NCBI RefSeq assembly: GCF_002220365.1
Contig: NZ_MTHB01000123.1
Location: 124,001 to 188,000 of the forward strand
From: Caballeronia sordidicola
GTDB taxonomy: Bacteria > Pseudomonadota > Gammaproteobacteria > Burkholderiales > Burkholderiaceae
Direction: 5' to 3'
Length of the DNA: 64,000 bases
Within the stretch, counting starts at the first letter, position 1. The number at the start of each line of letters is the position of its first letter. Positions 24,757 through 34,188 of this stretch are shown in pieces. The position numbers were made by a program, and so were the translations under genes. Below the pieces are notes generated by a model. That model saw only the letters and a list, made by a program, of their open reading frames with translations. It was not told the DNA's origin and made no database searches.

Positions 24757-25995
24757 GTGCCGGAGCTTAAAGTGAAAAACGGAATTGTTTGGGCTCAGAT
24801 TGGCGCTACTGTCTTAGCGGCAACAGCGGTTCTCATGGTAGCCCAGAAAATCGACGGGGCAAGCAGTGGTTGGCGAGACAGTTACGGAGAGCAGTCGTTC
24901 AACATGCGTTACCGTGCAGTGACGGGAGCCCACGACACCGCGGTGACCCACGAGCCGTATGTGCGGCACAATACCGAACGTGCCCTAAAAGTCGGGGCGA
25001 TGCCAACACCGTGGGTTTTGCGAGATTCGCGTGTCTCTTACGTGGCTGGTGATATCTATTCGTTGGAGAGTGACTTTACGTCCGGTCGGGATTCGCCCAA
25101 TCCGTCTATGATCCACACTTCGCTACGCAATCCCATCGGCGTTGTGGGGGCATCGGAGGTTGCAGTTTCTGGGGCTGAAAATTCCGACGCGATTTCGCCC
25201 AATGTCGCACAGTCCGAAGAGCTTGATGCTACAGGTGCGTCGGAGATGGATAAGGCTTTCACGGACGAAGTACAGAGACGATTGACCGTGCCTCCGGCTG
25301 ACCAATTGCTCTACGGCTCCAGGCTGCAACAAGCTTTGCAGGGAAAGTCTCTTGGCGCGATCGCGAACGAGTATGTAGTGCTGGTCGATCGCAACCAAAA
25401 TGTGCAGGCGTTGTTTATCTACTTCCGGGCTAAGGCTGATGCCACTTGGCATATGGTTGGTGCTACACCTGTGTCAACTGGTCTTCCCGGAACCTACGAC
25501 CATTTCACGACGCCGCTGGGTGTTTTCGAACATACGCCGCGCAACATGGACTTTCGCTCGGAAGGGACGCTCAACGAATTCAAGATCCGCGGCTACGGAG
25601 CGCGCGATATGCGTATCTACGATCTCGGTTGGGCTCAGGGTGAACGTGGCTGGGGAAAGGGCGGTATGTCTCAGATGCGCTTTCAGATGCATGCAACCGA
25701 CCCAGACAAACTAGAGCCTGTCCTCGGTATTCGCCATTCAAAGGGTTGCGTCCGGATCCCCGCAGCGCTCAATGTATTCTTTGATCATCACGGCATCCTC
25801 GACGCGGACTATGAGGCTCGCGTGGCTGCGGGTGAATCGCTATGGATATTAAAGCCCAGGCGTGACCCGACCCCATGGGCAGGACACTATCTTGTGGTCA
25901 TTGATTCCGCGCAGAATGTCCGCCCGGCATGGTCGCCGCTTCCCGACGGAAAAGCCCGCTCGCAATTTCCGGCGCACGGGGACTCGGCAGACTAA
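24757..25995 (+). CDS. L,D-transpeptidase (YkuD) family protein
   Basis: A 412-residue envelope protein. A membrane anchor or signal segment (IVWAQIGATVLAATAVLMVAQ) occupies about residues 9-30; residues 30-200 are a variable periplasmic linker; the YkuD catalytic domain spans about 205-385. The catalytic His312 (MHATDP) and Cys331 in the motif HSKGCVRIP are both present. Such enzymes form 3-3 peptidoglycan crosslinks or attach proteins to peptidoglycan. The start is a GTG with GAGGA about 12 nt upstream; a GTG at 24772 is an alternative. One 19-bp island box lies 64 bp upstream, so it is probably part of the shared regulon. Confidence 0.85.
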   Translation: MPELKVKNGIVWAQIGATVLAATAVLMVAQKIDGASSGWRDSYGEQSFNMRYRAVTGAHDTAVTHEPYVRHNTERALKVGAMPTPWVLRDSRVSYVAGDIYSLESDFTSGRDSPNPSMIHTSLRNPIGVVGASEVAVSGAENSDAISPNVAQSEELDATGASEMDKAFTDEVQRRLTVPPADQLLYGSRLQQALQGKSLGAIANEYVVLVDRNQNVQALFIYFRAKADATWHMVGATPVSTGLPGTYDHFTTPLGVFEHTPRNMDFRSEGTLNEFKIRGYGARDMRIYDLGWAQGERGWGKGGMSQMRFQMHATDPDKLEPVLGIRHSKGCVRIPAALNVFFDHHGILDADYEARVAAGESLWILKPRRDPTPWAGHYLVVIDSAQNVRPAWSPLPDGKARSQFPAHGDSAD

Positions 25996-26012
25996 ATCGA
26001 GCCCTCAGGATG

Positions 26013-26170
26013 TCACATATCGTCATGGTGAAAGCCGTTGCGTACGGCGTTGTGACTGTGCGGTGTTTTCTTCGATCCTCGGTAGCGCACCATGAGGAAG
26101 CCAAATTGCTGTTGATCACCAGGAACAGGTGCTCGACTTTGGTCCGGATGATTGCTTTAAGGTAGAGGTT
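26013..26170 (-). pseudogene. IS5-family transposase, degenerate 3' end
   Basis: On the minus strand one frame reads LYLKAIIRTKVEHLFLVI and, after a frameshift, the next reads QFGFLMVRYRGSKKT before a stop at 26013. This is the conserved C-terminal part of IS5-type transposases (..VEHPFRVIK.QFG...RYRGL.KN). At least one frameshift and loss of the N-terminal part make it a dead remnant. No inverted repeat was found at its edges. Confidence 0.75.
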
Positions 26171-26718
26171 GCAAGGGTGAAGTGCCACAGGGGGCTAATG
26201 TTTAGAGCTTGGAGGTTGTCATTCGGCGCACCCCGAATCCGCGATAGACGCATTGCTGCCAAAGTGTTCGAACGACCGGATTCTGCAACGAGTTTCGGGT
26301 CGTATGTCGTGCTTGGCGGGCAGGCAGGCTTGTGGCGTGCAAGTTGCGCGGCTGGCAAAGAAACGACTGTCCGTTCATTTTTTTTCAAAACCTCGCGATC
26401 TCCAGGCCACGCTCTTTCTCATCAAGTTGACAAATGTCACGGTGTGAGTTTCTGCCGTGCCTATGCTCAGATATGCCTGTCTGAACAAGGCTTCGTGCAA
26501 CTCGCCGTGGTCGCAGATCTGTCTTCTTACCTTGCAGATGCACGAATCTCATGAATTGGCAATTGTTCGGGGTCCGACGTCTTGCTGCCTTCGCATTCGA
26601 CATAAATGATTGGAGCACCGACCTTATTAAAATCGCCCGTGAAAAAATTCAAGTGTGCTTGGGAGTGTTCGAAACCAAGTTATAAAGACAATGCAGATAA
26701 ATCGTTGAGTGGATCACA
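26171..26718. other. Gene-free stretch upstream of the DUF1488 gene
   Basis: About 550 bp. The frames that cross it are short, rich in rare patterns and match no family that I recognise. It may be further decayed mobile DNA next to the IS5 remnant. I see no box, hairpin or RNA gene here. Confidence 0.4.
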
Positions 26719-26994
26719 ATGAAGATCTCTTTCCCGCCTGAAAGTCCCGCTTACTGTGCAGTTGACCCTGCCTTGGCGTTTTCCGCCGTAGTCGACGGCG
26801 TCCGCCTCAAATGTACTATTACTGCCGAGGCACTCGAAGACCATTTTGGTGCGAGGTCGGTTCTTGAAGAGGATCTCAAAAAAGCATTCGGAGCGCATAT
26901 CCATGCCATCCACGTAGCGGCAAGGCGGATTTTCACCGAGCTCGGCGTGATGCCCGTAGCGCTGCACAGTGGTTATTTTAGATTCGTTGAATGA
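26719..26994 (+). CDS. DUF1488 family protein
   Basis: A 91-residue protein of the DUF1488 type. The sequence begins MKISFPPESPAYCAVDPALAFSAVVDGVRLKC, the usual SFPN-S-x-Y-x-x...V.F....G..I..., and ends with IHAIHVAARRIFTELG. Function of the family is unknown; members occur in Burkholderia stress or anaerobic loci. The opposite-strand frame of 158 residues is a shadow. It stands alone. No island box is seen upstream. Confidence 0.75.
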   Translation: MKISFPPESPAYCAVDPALAFSAVVDGVRLKCTITAEALEDHFGARSVLEEDLKKAFGAHIHAIHVAARRIFTELGVMPVALHSGYFRFVE

Positions 26995-27703
26995 AGGTGG
27001 CCCGATATTCCGACCTGGCTCGGTTGTCTCGAGGATGACTCTCACTTCGTTCGGACAGTTTCGTTTGGGCAGATCGGGACGCAAGCCTGGTTTGCGCGGG
27101 AAACCCTTGATGTCCCCACGGTCGGTCGCCGCGGGAGCGCCTAGAGTCGCTTGCAATAGAATTAAGGCGCTTTGCTAGTCAGACGCAGTCGCCCGATGAT
27201 TGCAGCTTTCCGAGCAGCGCCAACGTTAGCGCTGCAGTCCAGATCACTTCCGTCTATGACCGCACTCCCGTCAAGTCACAAGCAACAATGCCGAGCATGC
27301 GAGAGCAACGTTGCCGGTCCTAGAGACATCCATGCTCCAAAATAGGCCGGTCTTGGCGCGATTAACTTAACAGCGGCAAGGCGCCAACCGATTCCAACGC
27401 TGTGCCATCAGTGTCAACTCGCTAAAACCGTTGCATGTTGCTCAGGTCGTTTGTGCCATAGCGGTTGTGGCGATCCAGGTGGCAGGGGTGCTCTGGCGAT
27501 GTGAGCGCCGGCATCGCCGCTGCGGCAGTTGCAAGCGGGCATAGATGGCACGATTTCTTCCTTATTCCTCGTGGTGCTGGCCGATGGCTATTCTGGTTGC
27601 AAACCCGGCGCTGCGGGCAACGCCGGGCGATCGCGAAAGCCTCTCGCGAAAGCCTCGTATTCGGCCAACAAAACAGCGGGCCTCGACAAACGGAGAGTCG
27701 TAC
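26995..27703. other. Gene-free stretch before the CYTH-CHAD gene
   Basis: About 700 bp. One frame continuous with the CYTH-CHAD protein extends upstream to 27545, but the ribosome site GGAG and the family N-terminus MEREIKL fix the start at 27704. The rest has no recognisable gene. A run with repeated GCGAAAGCCTC (about 27634-27660) is a small direct repeat. Confidence 0.4.
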
Positions 27704-29236
27704 ATGGAACGCGAAATCAAGCTTCAAGCAAGTAAAGACCAACTCAAGCAGATTCGTTTGCTGCCAGTGCTGGTCCCCTTGCTGGAGCGGCCGCCTCGAA
27801 CCGAGCACCTTGTCAGCACTTACTTTGATACCCAAGACCTGATCTTCCACGAACAAGGTCTTGCCCTACGCGTAAGAGCCATCAGCGATGCGTTTGTGCA
27901 GACGCTCAAGACAGAAGGCTCGACCAAAGCAGGCATGTATGTCCGAGAAGAGTACGAGACGCCCGTAGACGCGAATGCGCCCGATATCAACGTGCTCCGA
28001 AACTGCATCCCAAAAAAATCACTTGTCGCCAGACTCCTGGCAATGACCGACGTAGGTACGGCTCTCGTTCCGCAATTCACGACCACGGTCAAGCGTACCG
28101 TCTTGTCCCTGCGATTCCCGGATGGAGATGAGGTCGAACTCGCGCTTGACGATGGCGTTATTGAAAGTGGTTCCTCGTCCGAGGTTTTGCAGGAAATCGA
28201 ACTGGAGCTCAAGAATGGTAAGCCAGATCGTCTTTATCATCTCGCGTTGGACCTGTTAAGAGCGGTTCCGATGCGCATCGCTACTCTGAGCAAAGGCGAG
28301 CGCGGCTACAACTTGATCCGCCCAATGTCCCACGCGGCGACGGGGGCCCAGCCAGTTGAGCTGAGGAAAAAAGATACGGTCGAGGCCGCCTTTGAATGCA
28401 TCGTGCAGAACTGCCTTGCACAAATTCAGGGTAACGAACTCGGCGTCATAAAAAGCGCCGATGCCGAACCGGTTCATCAAATGCGCGTGGGCATTCGACG
28501 TCTGCGCTCAGCGCTCGACTTGGTCGAACCCCTCATAGTCTTTCCTGTCTCCCTTGAAGTGGAGCTTAAATGGATAGCTGGGAAGCTGGGCGCTGCACGT
28601 GATTGGGAAGTCCTGGTCACTTCATCGTTGTCCGGAACGTTTGGCGATGCGCACAGCGACTTTGATGCGCAAGCAATGATAGGAATTGCCAGAGAAACCG
28701 CCCGGCAACATCGTACTGAGGCTGCAGCCGCGGTGGATTGCACCCGATATGCTTGTCTCATCATTGAAGTGACGCGCTGGTTTGAACAATCGCAATGGCG
28801 CGAAGGCCTGGATGAAGAGCGGCGTGATGCTCTGAGCCGACCCGTGAGCGAGTTCGCGGCCGAAGCGTTGCATGAACGGCACCGCAAACTAATGAAGCGG
28901 GGACGGCATCTTCCGGACCTTGACCCCAACACTCGCCATCGCGCACGGATAGCGGCGAAAAAACTCCGCTACGCGATGGAATTTTTCGCCACGCTTTATG
29001 AGAAGAAGACGCTTCGAAATTACGCCGCAACGCTCACGCAACTGCAGGATGATTTAGGGTGGCGCAATGACTTGGCGGTTGCCGACCGCTTACTTCGAGA
29101 TCTGGCTGCGACCGCACCCGATGCCGTGGTTAGCGCGGCATATGCGAGGGGATTTCTAGCGTCGCGTATGGCAGAGGACTACGGCAAGCTCAAGATGCTG
29201 TGGAGTGAGTTTAAGCGACTGTCTGCACCGAAATGA
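27704..29236 (+). CDS. CYTH-CHAD protein, inorganic triphosphatase type
   Basis: A 510-residue cytoplasmic protein with an N-terminal CYTH tunnel domain (residues 1-about 200) and a C-terminal helical CHAD domain (about 220-500). The CYTH signature ExExK is at the very start (MEREIKL) and basic/acidic tunnel strands follow (KTEGSTKAGMYVREEYE, ELALDDGVIESG, EIELELKNG). CHAD has conserved histidines and arginines, HQMRVGIRRLRSAL and HRARIAAKKLRYAMEFF, which bind polyphosphate. The E. coli relative YgiF hydrolyses tripolyphosphate. With a PPK2 kinase at 58.5 kb it suggests polyphosphate turnover in this island. Start fixed by GGAG and the motif. Confidence 0.93.
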   Translation: MEREIKLQASKDQLKQIRLLPVLVPLLERPPRTEHLVSTYFDTQDLIFHEQGLALRVRAISDAFVQTLKTEGSTKAGMYVREEYETPVDANAPDINVLRNCIPKKSLVARLLAMTDVGTALVPQFTTTVKRTVLSLRFPDGDEVELALDDGVIESGSSSEVLQEIELELKNGKPDRLYHLALDLLRAVPMRIATLSKGERGYNLIRPMSHAATGAQPVELRKKDTVEAAFECIVQNCLAQIQGNELGVIKSADAEPVHQMRVGIRRLRSALDLVEPLIVFPVSLEVELKWIAGKLGAARDWEVLVTSSLSGTFGDAHSDFDAQAMIGIARETARQHRTEAAAAVDCTRYACLIIEVTRWFEQSQWREGLDEERRDALSRPVSEFAAEALHERHRKLMKRGRHLPDLDPNTRHRARIAAKKLRYAMEFFATLYEKKTLRNYAATLTQLQDDLGWRNDLAVADRLLRDLAATAPDAVVSAAYARGFLASRMAEDYGKLKMLWSEFKRLSAPK

Positions 29237-29316
29237 CACTTTGACACTGGTTCGGTTCGATCGAGCGGACCCAATGTGTACCGGTCGCCGCCGGCTTTTG
29301 GTGAGCGGCTAGCTTC

Positions 29317-29505
29317 TCAATGTTTCGGCGGTTTTAGGTTTGCGCGAACCCTTTTTGCTGCCAAAAGCGACATATAGTCAAGGATGTGTGCTCCGTCTCG
29401 ATAGGATGTCATCGTGTCCTCATACATCTTTGAGACGGCTTGCACCGATGTGCGCGTTTCTCTGGCTATCTGCTCCACAACTTTCTCATCGCTGGATTTG
29501 GTCAC
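29317..29505 (-). CDS. DUF3562 family small protein
   Basis: A 62-residue protein: VVEQIARETRTSVQAVSKMYEDTMTSYRDGAHILDYMSLLAAKRVRANL. This matches the DUF3562 pattern of beta-proteobacteria (a helix-turn-helix-like start, then a tyrosine/aspartate-rich middle and LLAAKRVR). A GTG start with AAGGAAAC upstream. Family function is unknown; it is frequent in Burkholderia accessory stress loci. Convergent with the CYTH-CHAD gene. Confidence 0.75.
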   Translation of the reverse strand: MTKSSDEKVVEQIARETRTSVQAVSKMYEDTMTSYRDGAHILDYMSLLAAKRVRANLKPPKH

Positions 29506-29632
29506 TTTTTGTTTCCTTATTCAGAAGGCAGCAAGGGGAAGAGCTGATTTTTCCGACGCGAATGATGAGGTGATCCAGACAGGTTTCTCTGTCCAGAACG
29601 GTCCTCCGGCTGTCGTCGCGCGCGGGGCAGGC

Positions 29633-32242
29633 TCATTTCTTCGAGACACTCTTTTCGCGTGGCTTACCCATTAACACGGGCTGAAACACCACGGCGCCGA
29701 TTAGCATGCAGAACAGCGACAGCGTGAGCAGCCGTCCCATGCTTGCGGTGCCCGGAAGGTGCGATAGCCACAAGCTGCCGAACGCGGTTGCAGTGGTGGC
29801 CGCACTGAATACCACAGCGTGGGTGAGGCTCGACTGCAACAGGCCAGTCTGCCCGCTGCGCCAAGCCATCACATAGTAGATCTTGAATGCTACGCCGACG
29901 CCGAGCATCAGCGGGAGCGCGATGATGTTAGCGAAGTTGAGGGGCATGCTGAACACAACGCACAACTCAAGCGTGACAGTCGCCGAAACCAGCAGCGGAA
30001 TCAGCGTGCGCAATACGTCGCCAATGCGGCGCAGCGTCAGCCACAGCAGGATCGTGATTGTCAGCAAAGCCCAACCCGCTGCCTGCAGGAATGCCTTGAT
30101 GATTGTGTTTGCCGAATGCAGGACGGAGATCGGTCCACCGATCGCGCTTGGCGCGGCGGTCTTCACGGCCTGCGCGAAGTGGCGCAGCATCGTGTCGTCG
30201 CCTGGGTCGGTGCCAGGCGGGACCTTTGGCTCAATGTCGACGAGCGCGTGGCCATCGGTCGAGACCCAATCGCGCGCGATATCTGAGGGCAGGCTGTCGC
30301 GCGTGATCTCGCTGGGCTGTAGCATCGTCAACAGTTGTTTAAGTGCGATCTTTAGCGGCTCTGCCATCGCGGTTTCGGCGAGGTCGCGCGTGGTAGCGTT
30401 AGCGGCAGCGAGCTTTAGCAGCGTCGCCGACAGATGATTGGCCTCTGCGGCACCCAGGCCGGGGTGATCCTCTGCGGCGAGCGACAGCTGATTGGCCGCG
30501 CGCTTCAACGCGGCGACGCGTATTGCATCGGTCGCTGGGGACACCGGAGCTTGGGTGAGGGCGGGCAGCAGTTGCTGCGCGGCACTTGCGACCAGCAGGA
30601 GTTTTTGCTGCTGGTCGGAGGGAATGAATGTGGAGAGCGTCGTGACGCGGCCGACCTCCGGTAAGGTTGTCAAGTGCGCAGCGATGCGGTCCGCGTCCAC
30701 GAGCGACGGCGCTAGCACCTGTACGTTGTTCACTGCGGCCTCGGGCGAATTTTTCAGTGCCAGCAGCGTCGCCATCGATTCGGTATGCGGATCATTCAGA
30801 TGGAGCGGATTGAAGTCGAATCGGAGATGCGTCAGCAGCGGCAACGCGCCGATCACCACCACAAGTGTTGTAACCAGTACCGGCTTTCGGTGGCGGTCAA
30901 GAAAATCGTCGACGGGGGCTAATTGCTTAAAACCCGGCGAAACAGCTTCCCATGACGGATTGAAGACCTTCAATAGTGCGGGCAGGAGAGTGATGTTGGT
31001 CACATATGCGACGAGCATCCCTATGCCAGCAATCTCGCCGAGCTCCGACACCCCCCGATAGGCCGTCGGCAGAAACGAGAAGAAGCTAGCGGATACGGCC
31101 ACCGCAGCAAGCGTGAGCGGCACGCCGATGCTGTGCGCAGTCTTGACCAGCGAGGCTGCAAGGCGGTCGTCGGAATGCCGCTCCTCGCGATATTTGACGC
31201 TGAACTGTACACCGAAGTCCACCCCGAGTCCGACAAACAGCACCATGAACGCGACTGAAATCATGTTGAATGAGCCGACCATCATCAGGCCGAGTGTCGT
31301 CGTGACAGCGAGTCCGACGAACAGCGCAATGAACACCGCTGCGATCATGCGTCCCGAGCGCAACGCGAGCCACAGGATCACCAGCATGACGACAAGAGCG
31401 GCGACCCCGTGGAGCGCCGCGCCGTCCTTTACTGATGCGAACTCTTCGTCGGCGAGCGGCTGTTCGCCAGTCAATCGAGTTGTCGCGCCGTAGCGTGCAG
31501 TGAGTTGCAGCGAAGCCGCGGTTGTGCGGATCGATTGCGACGCGCGCGCGCCTGGTTCAAGCGCGCCATAGTCGACTAACGGCTGCACTGTGATGAACGC
31601 GCGGGCTGGTTCTATCGAGGCATCCTTGTCGACTAGTGCACGCCAGGAAAACGCCGCTGGCTGGTTCGCCAGCACCCGATCGATCACAGCGGCGCTTTGC
31701 GACAACAGATGGCGCATGTCGCTGAGCTTCACCTGACCGGTCAGTAGTGGAAGCAACAGACTCGTTGTCAGCACGCCGGCGAGTCCGCTCACGCTCGGAT
31801 CGTGCGCCAATGCGTTGACGAGCGGGCGCGCCTGGACGAGCTGTGTGGTGGTGGATCGGACCTCGTCGAGTGGCAGGAAAAGCAGGCCGTTGTGCTCGAA
31901 GAACGGGCCTCCGGCCGGCTGCACGGCGCTAACGAACTCTTTGGGTTGTTTCTGCAGTGCTGGGGTCAGCAAACCAGCTGCAACGTCCGCAAATTCAGGG
32001 GCTCGCGCTTCGACTACAACAAGGACCGTCTGCGCGCGCTGTGGAAAGGCTCGGCTCATTGCTTGGTCGAGACCAGACCACTCTTTATTCGCCTTGACGA
32101 GACGACTGATGTCAGTATTGATCTTGAAATTGTGGGCGGCATAAAAGCTACTCAGAACGGCGAGCACGAGCGCAAGCGCGATAACTCGCGCCGGATGACG
32201 GACCGACCAAGCTACAAGACCAACGATAGATGACTTTAGCAT
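29633..32242 (-). CDS. hpnN: HpnN-type RND transporter (hopanoid exporter family)
   Basis: An 869-residue RND/MMPL-superfamily inner-membrane protein with two repeats, each one helix, a large periplasmic loop and five helices, about 12 helices in total. Sequence and length match the hopanoid biosynthesis-associated transporter HpnN, which moves hopanoids from inner to outer membrane. Conserved points: DFKINTDISRL-like stretch after helix 1 (here NFKINTDISRL), LFVGLGVDFGVQFSVKYREER and the second-repeat MLGVGVAFKIYYVMAWR. No other hpn gene is beside it, so it is a lone, perhaps extra, copy. The ATG has only a weak ribosome site. Upstream lie about 250 bp without a gene. Confidence 0.88.
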   Translation of the reverse strand: MLKSSIVGLVAWSVRHPARVIALALVLAVLSSFYAAHNFKINTDISRLVKANKEWSGLDQAMSRAFPQRAQTVLVVVEARAPEFADVAAGLLTPALQKQPKEFVSAVQPAGGPFFEHNGLLFLPLDEVRSTTTQLVQARPLVNALAHDPSVSGLAGVLTTSLLLPLLTGQVKLSDMRHLLSQSAAVIDRVLANQPAAFSWRALVDKDASIEPARAFITVQPLVDYGALEPGARASQSIRTTAASLQLTARYGATTRLTGEQPLADEEFASVKDGAALHGVAALVVMLVILWLALRSGRMIAAVFIALFVGLAVTTTLGLMMVGSFNMISVAFMVLFVGLGVDFGVQFSVKYREERHSDDRLAASLVKTAHSIGVPLTLAAVAVSASFFSFLPTAYRGVSELGEIAGIGMLVAYVTNITLLPALLKVFNPSWEAVSPGFKQLAPVDDFLDRHRKPVLVTTLVVVIGALPLLTHLRFDFNPLHLNDPHTESMATLLALKNSPEAAVNNVQVLAPSLVDADRIAAHLTTLPEVGRVTTLSTFIPSDQQQKLLLVASAAQQLLPALTQAPVSPATDAIRVAALKRAANQLSLAAEDHPGLGAAEANHLSATLLKLAAANATTRDLAETAMAEPLKIALKQLLTMLQPSEITRDSLPSDIARDWVSTDGHALVDIEPKVPPGTDPGDDTMLRHFAQAVKTAAPSAIGGPISVLHSANTIIKAFLQAAGWALLTITILLWLTLRRIGDVLRTLIPLLVSATVTLELCVVFSMPLNFANIIALPLMLGVGVAFKIYYVMAWRSGQTGLLQSSLTHAVVFSAATTATAFGSLWLSHLPGTASMGRLLTLSLFCMLIGAVVFQPVLMGKPREKSVSKK

Positions 32243-32490
32243 CTAGGCGAAGTGCGATCTGTCTCAGATAATCTATGAATTTTTTCTAACATCGTTTTTC
32301 GCGTGTTGATTACGACGGAGGAGGGATTCACTCAGATCTGTTGAATGGTTTCCGGGATTTTGGCGGTGCTGAGCATCCATCGTGTTACATAAGGTTGAAG
32401 CCTGTTTTCAGTTCAGGGGGGCTCCCGGGCGGATTTCCGACGGCGCCACCGGCAGAACGCGAGCAGCCTGCAGCGAGATGCAAAGGAAAC

Positions 32491-33027
32491 CTAGGCGGCC
32501 ACCGAGATTGCGCGTTTCGCGGCGGGCTCGACGAGACAACAACGAATCGCGTGATGTTTTGCTGCTTCATTGCTGTGATCAATCGCGCAAAGCGCAATGG
32601 CATGTGCAGCTTGCGCTTCATGAGCCGCTAACGCTACCTTCCCTTCTTCGTAATGCTTAGTGGCCTGACGTAGGTATCGGGCGGCATGCTCATGCAACTC
32701 CGCTGCTGCCTCGTGATGCTCAGCGACGTGCAGGCTGCTTTGCACTATTCCGGAAGGGCCGAGCGATATGGGATCAAAATGCAAGAATGGCTCTTGGCCC
32801 GTCGCCATCTCGATACTCGCCTTTTCTCTGTAATGATCGGACACGTCCTGTCCCTGGGCGAGAGCAAGCAACGCATGACCATGTGCTACGAGAGCTTGGT
32901 GTGCTGCATGCGAATAGTCTTTTCCTGCGACGTAGTGCCTGGACGCGTCGATGTGAAGGCGTGCTGCATGCTCATGACTCGACGGAGCCAAAGTTTCTTG
33001 CGCGTTTGCGCTGTGATTCGTTTTCAT
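32491..33027 (-). CDS. His/Ala-rich helical protein, function unknown
   Basis: A 178-residue protein built of two related helical blocks: SSHEHAARLHIDASRHYVAGKDYSHAAHQALVAHGHALLA and HHEAAAELHEHAARYLRQATKHYEEGKVALAAHEAQAAHAIAL. The internal repeat HEHAAR-x-x-x-x-A-x-x-HY-x-x-GK suggests a duplicated helical hairpin, possibly metal or granule binding. ATG 33027 chosen; AGGTGG lies 8 nt upstream, and a GTG is found four codons earlier. An island box at 33093-33111 lies 66 bp upstream. Such proteins are seen in Burkholderia stress loci, but no function is established. Confidence 0.75.
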   Translation of the reverse strand: MKTNHSANAQETLAPSSHEHAARLHIDASRHYVAGKDYSHAAHQALVAHGHALLALAQGQDVSDHYREKASIEMATGQEPFLHFDPISLGPSGIVQSSLHVAEHHEAAAELHEHAARYLRQATKHYEEGKVALAAHEAQAAHAIALCAIDHSNEAAKHHAIRCCLVEPAAKRAISVAA

Positions 33028-33092
33028 ATTCGATTCCACCTAAGCTGTTAGTCCTCGTTGCAACACAATGCGCCGTCGGCCTCAAGCGCGAT

Positions 33093-33111
33093 AGCCTCGG
33101 ATACTACTCAC
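33093..33111 (-). promoter_or_regulatory. Island box B (sense GTGAGTAGTATCCGAGGCT)
   Basis: Copy of the recurrent box in the orientation of the downstream gene, 66 bp before its start and 22 nt before a -10-like CATTGT (33065-33070). 16 of 19 bases match the consensus. Confidence 0.6.
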
Positions 33112-33306
33112 CAGTGCTACCCTAAAGATATATCTGACTGGCGTTTGATCGCAGTTGCGAATACTGCGCGCTTCGTCTGAAGAGGCGGGTGACCGACGGA
33201 CTGTAGCGTGGCGACATAAGCCAAGGCTTGCAGCCACGACTGTTGCGATGCCACCGATAGCTCAAGTAAGGCTCCAGCAATCGTCGAGAATACGGGACAC
33301 AGCGTT

Positions 33307-34077
33307 CTACATGCGTGACAAACCGAGACGGTCGACGATTCGTATTTCCTTGCCTTGGACGTGAACAAGCCCTCGCTTTTGCAACTTTGAGAACATTCGG
33401 CTCACGGTCTCCAGTTCGATTCCTAAGTAGCTGCCCATTTCTTGCCGCGTCATGCGAAGATTGAATTCTTTGGGAGAGTATCCCTGCGCCTTCATCCGGT
33501 CGGATATATCAAGAAGGAAAGCGGCAACGCGTTGCTCGGCAGACATCGTTCCAAGCATCAAAAGGAGACCGGACTCTCGCACGATCTCACCGCTCATTAG
33601 GCGAAGTAAATGGTGTTGCATGGAGCTGACTTCGCGGCACAGCGATACCAGAAGCGCAAAGCGAATAACGGAGGCCTCACTGTCTTCGAGTGCAATCGCA
33701 TCGCAGTTGTGCCGTTCGGCGAAGACGCCGTCAAGGCCAAGTGTCTCGCCCGCAAGCTGAAATCCGGTTACCTGCTCGCCGCCGTCCCGATGAGTGACAA
33801 CTGTCTTGAAGCAACCGACGCGGACGGTATAGATACTATTGAATTGATCGTTCGCACGGTACAGGACCTCGCCGCGTCTTACCTTTCGTGTTGTGGATAA
33901 GATCGCGTCCAAACGATTGAGGTCCAGCGGGATGGAGGATTTCGCGACGTGAACGTTCGGCATCGGGTCGTGGGCGCGACTCGTAAAAGCATGCGGAAAC
34001 ATAGGGAGTTGAGCGCGGAATTGCGTGCTCGAAACCGAAGCTTCGTTCGCAGCATTCTCGAGTTGGATGGAAGGCAT
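33307..34077 (-). CDS. Crp/FNR-family regulator without N-terminal iron-sulfur cysteines
   Basis: A 256-residue FNR-like protein: N-terminal extension, cyclic-nucleotide-type beta-roll (about 60-150: RRGEVLYRANDQFNSIYTVRVGCFKTVV..GGEQVTGFQLAGETLGLDG), dimer helix and a C-terminal HTH (NLRMTRQEMGSYLGIELETVSRMFSKLQKRGLV). The recognition helix ETVSR is the FNR type that reads TTGAT-N4-ATCAA. The four-cysteine [4Fe-4S] set of classical FNR is absent from the N-terminus; the cysteines present lie elsewhere (VGCF, RHNC, LCRE). So direct oxygen sensing is unlikely, more as in FixK or DNR proteins. ATG 34077 chosen for AGGAG 6 nt upstream. The FNR-type box at 42958 may be one of its targets. Confidence 0.9.
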   Translation of the reverse strand: MPSIQLENAANEASVSSTQFRAQLPMFPHAFTSRAHDPMPNVHVAKSSIPLDLNRLDAILSTTRKVRRGEVLYRANDQFNSIYTVRVGCFKTVVTHRDGGEQVTGFQLAGETLGLDGVFAERHNCDAIALEDSEASVIRFALLVSLCREVSSMQHHLLRLMSGEIVRESGLLLMLGTMSAEQRVAAFLLDISDRMKAQGYSPKEFNLRMTRQEMGSYLGIELETVSRMFSKLQKRGLVHVQGKEIRIVDRLGLSRM

Positions 34078-34188
34078 GATCGACTCCTGTTCTTGCATCG
34101 AACGTATGCACGCGACTTTTTGTACCATAAGGAAAGCGATTTATCCGTCTAGGATATTTCGCTGACCTGAGCTCACATACGGGTTTCG

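Noticed and set aside
26680..27156. 158-codon minus-strand frame over the DUF1488 gene
   Set aside because: The plus-strand frame matches a known family; the minus-strand one has cysteine- and proline-rich shadow composition.
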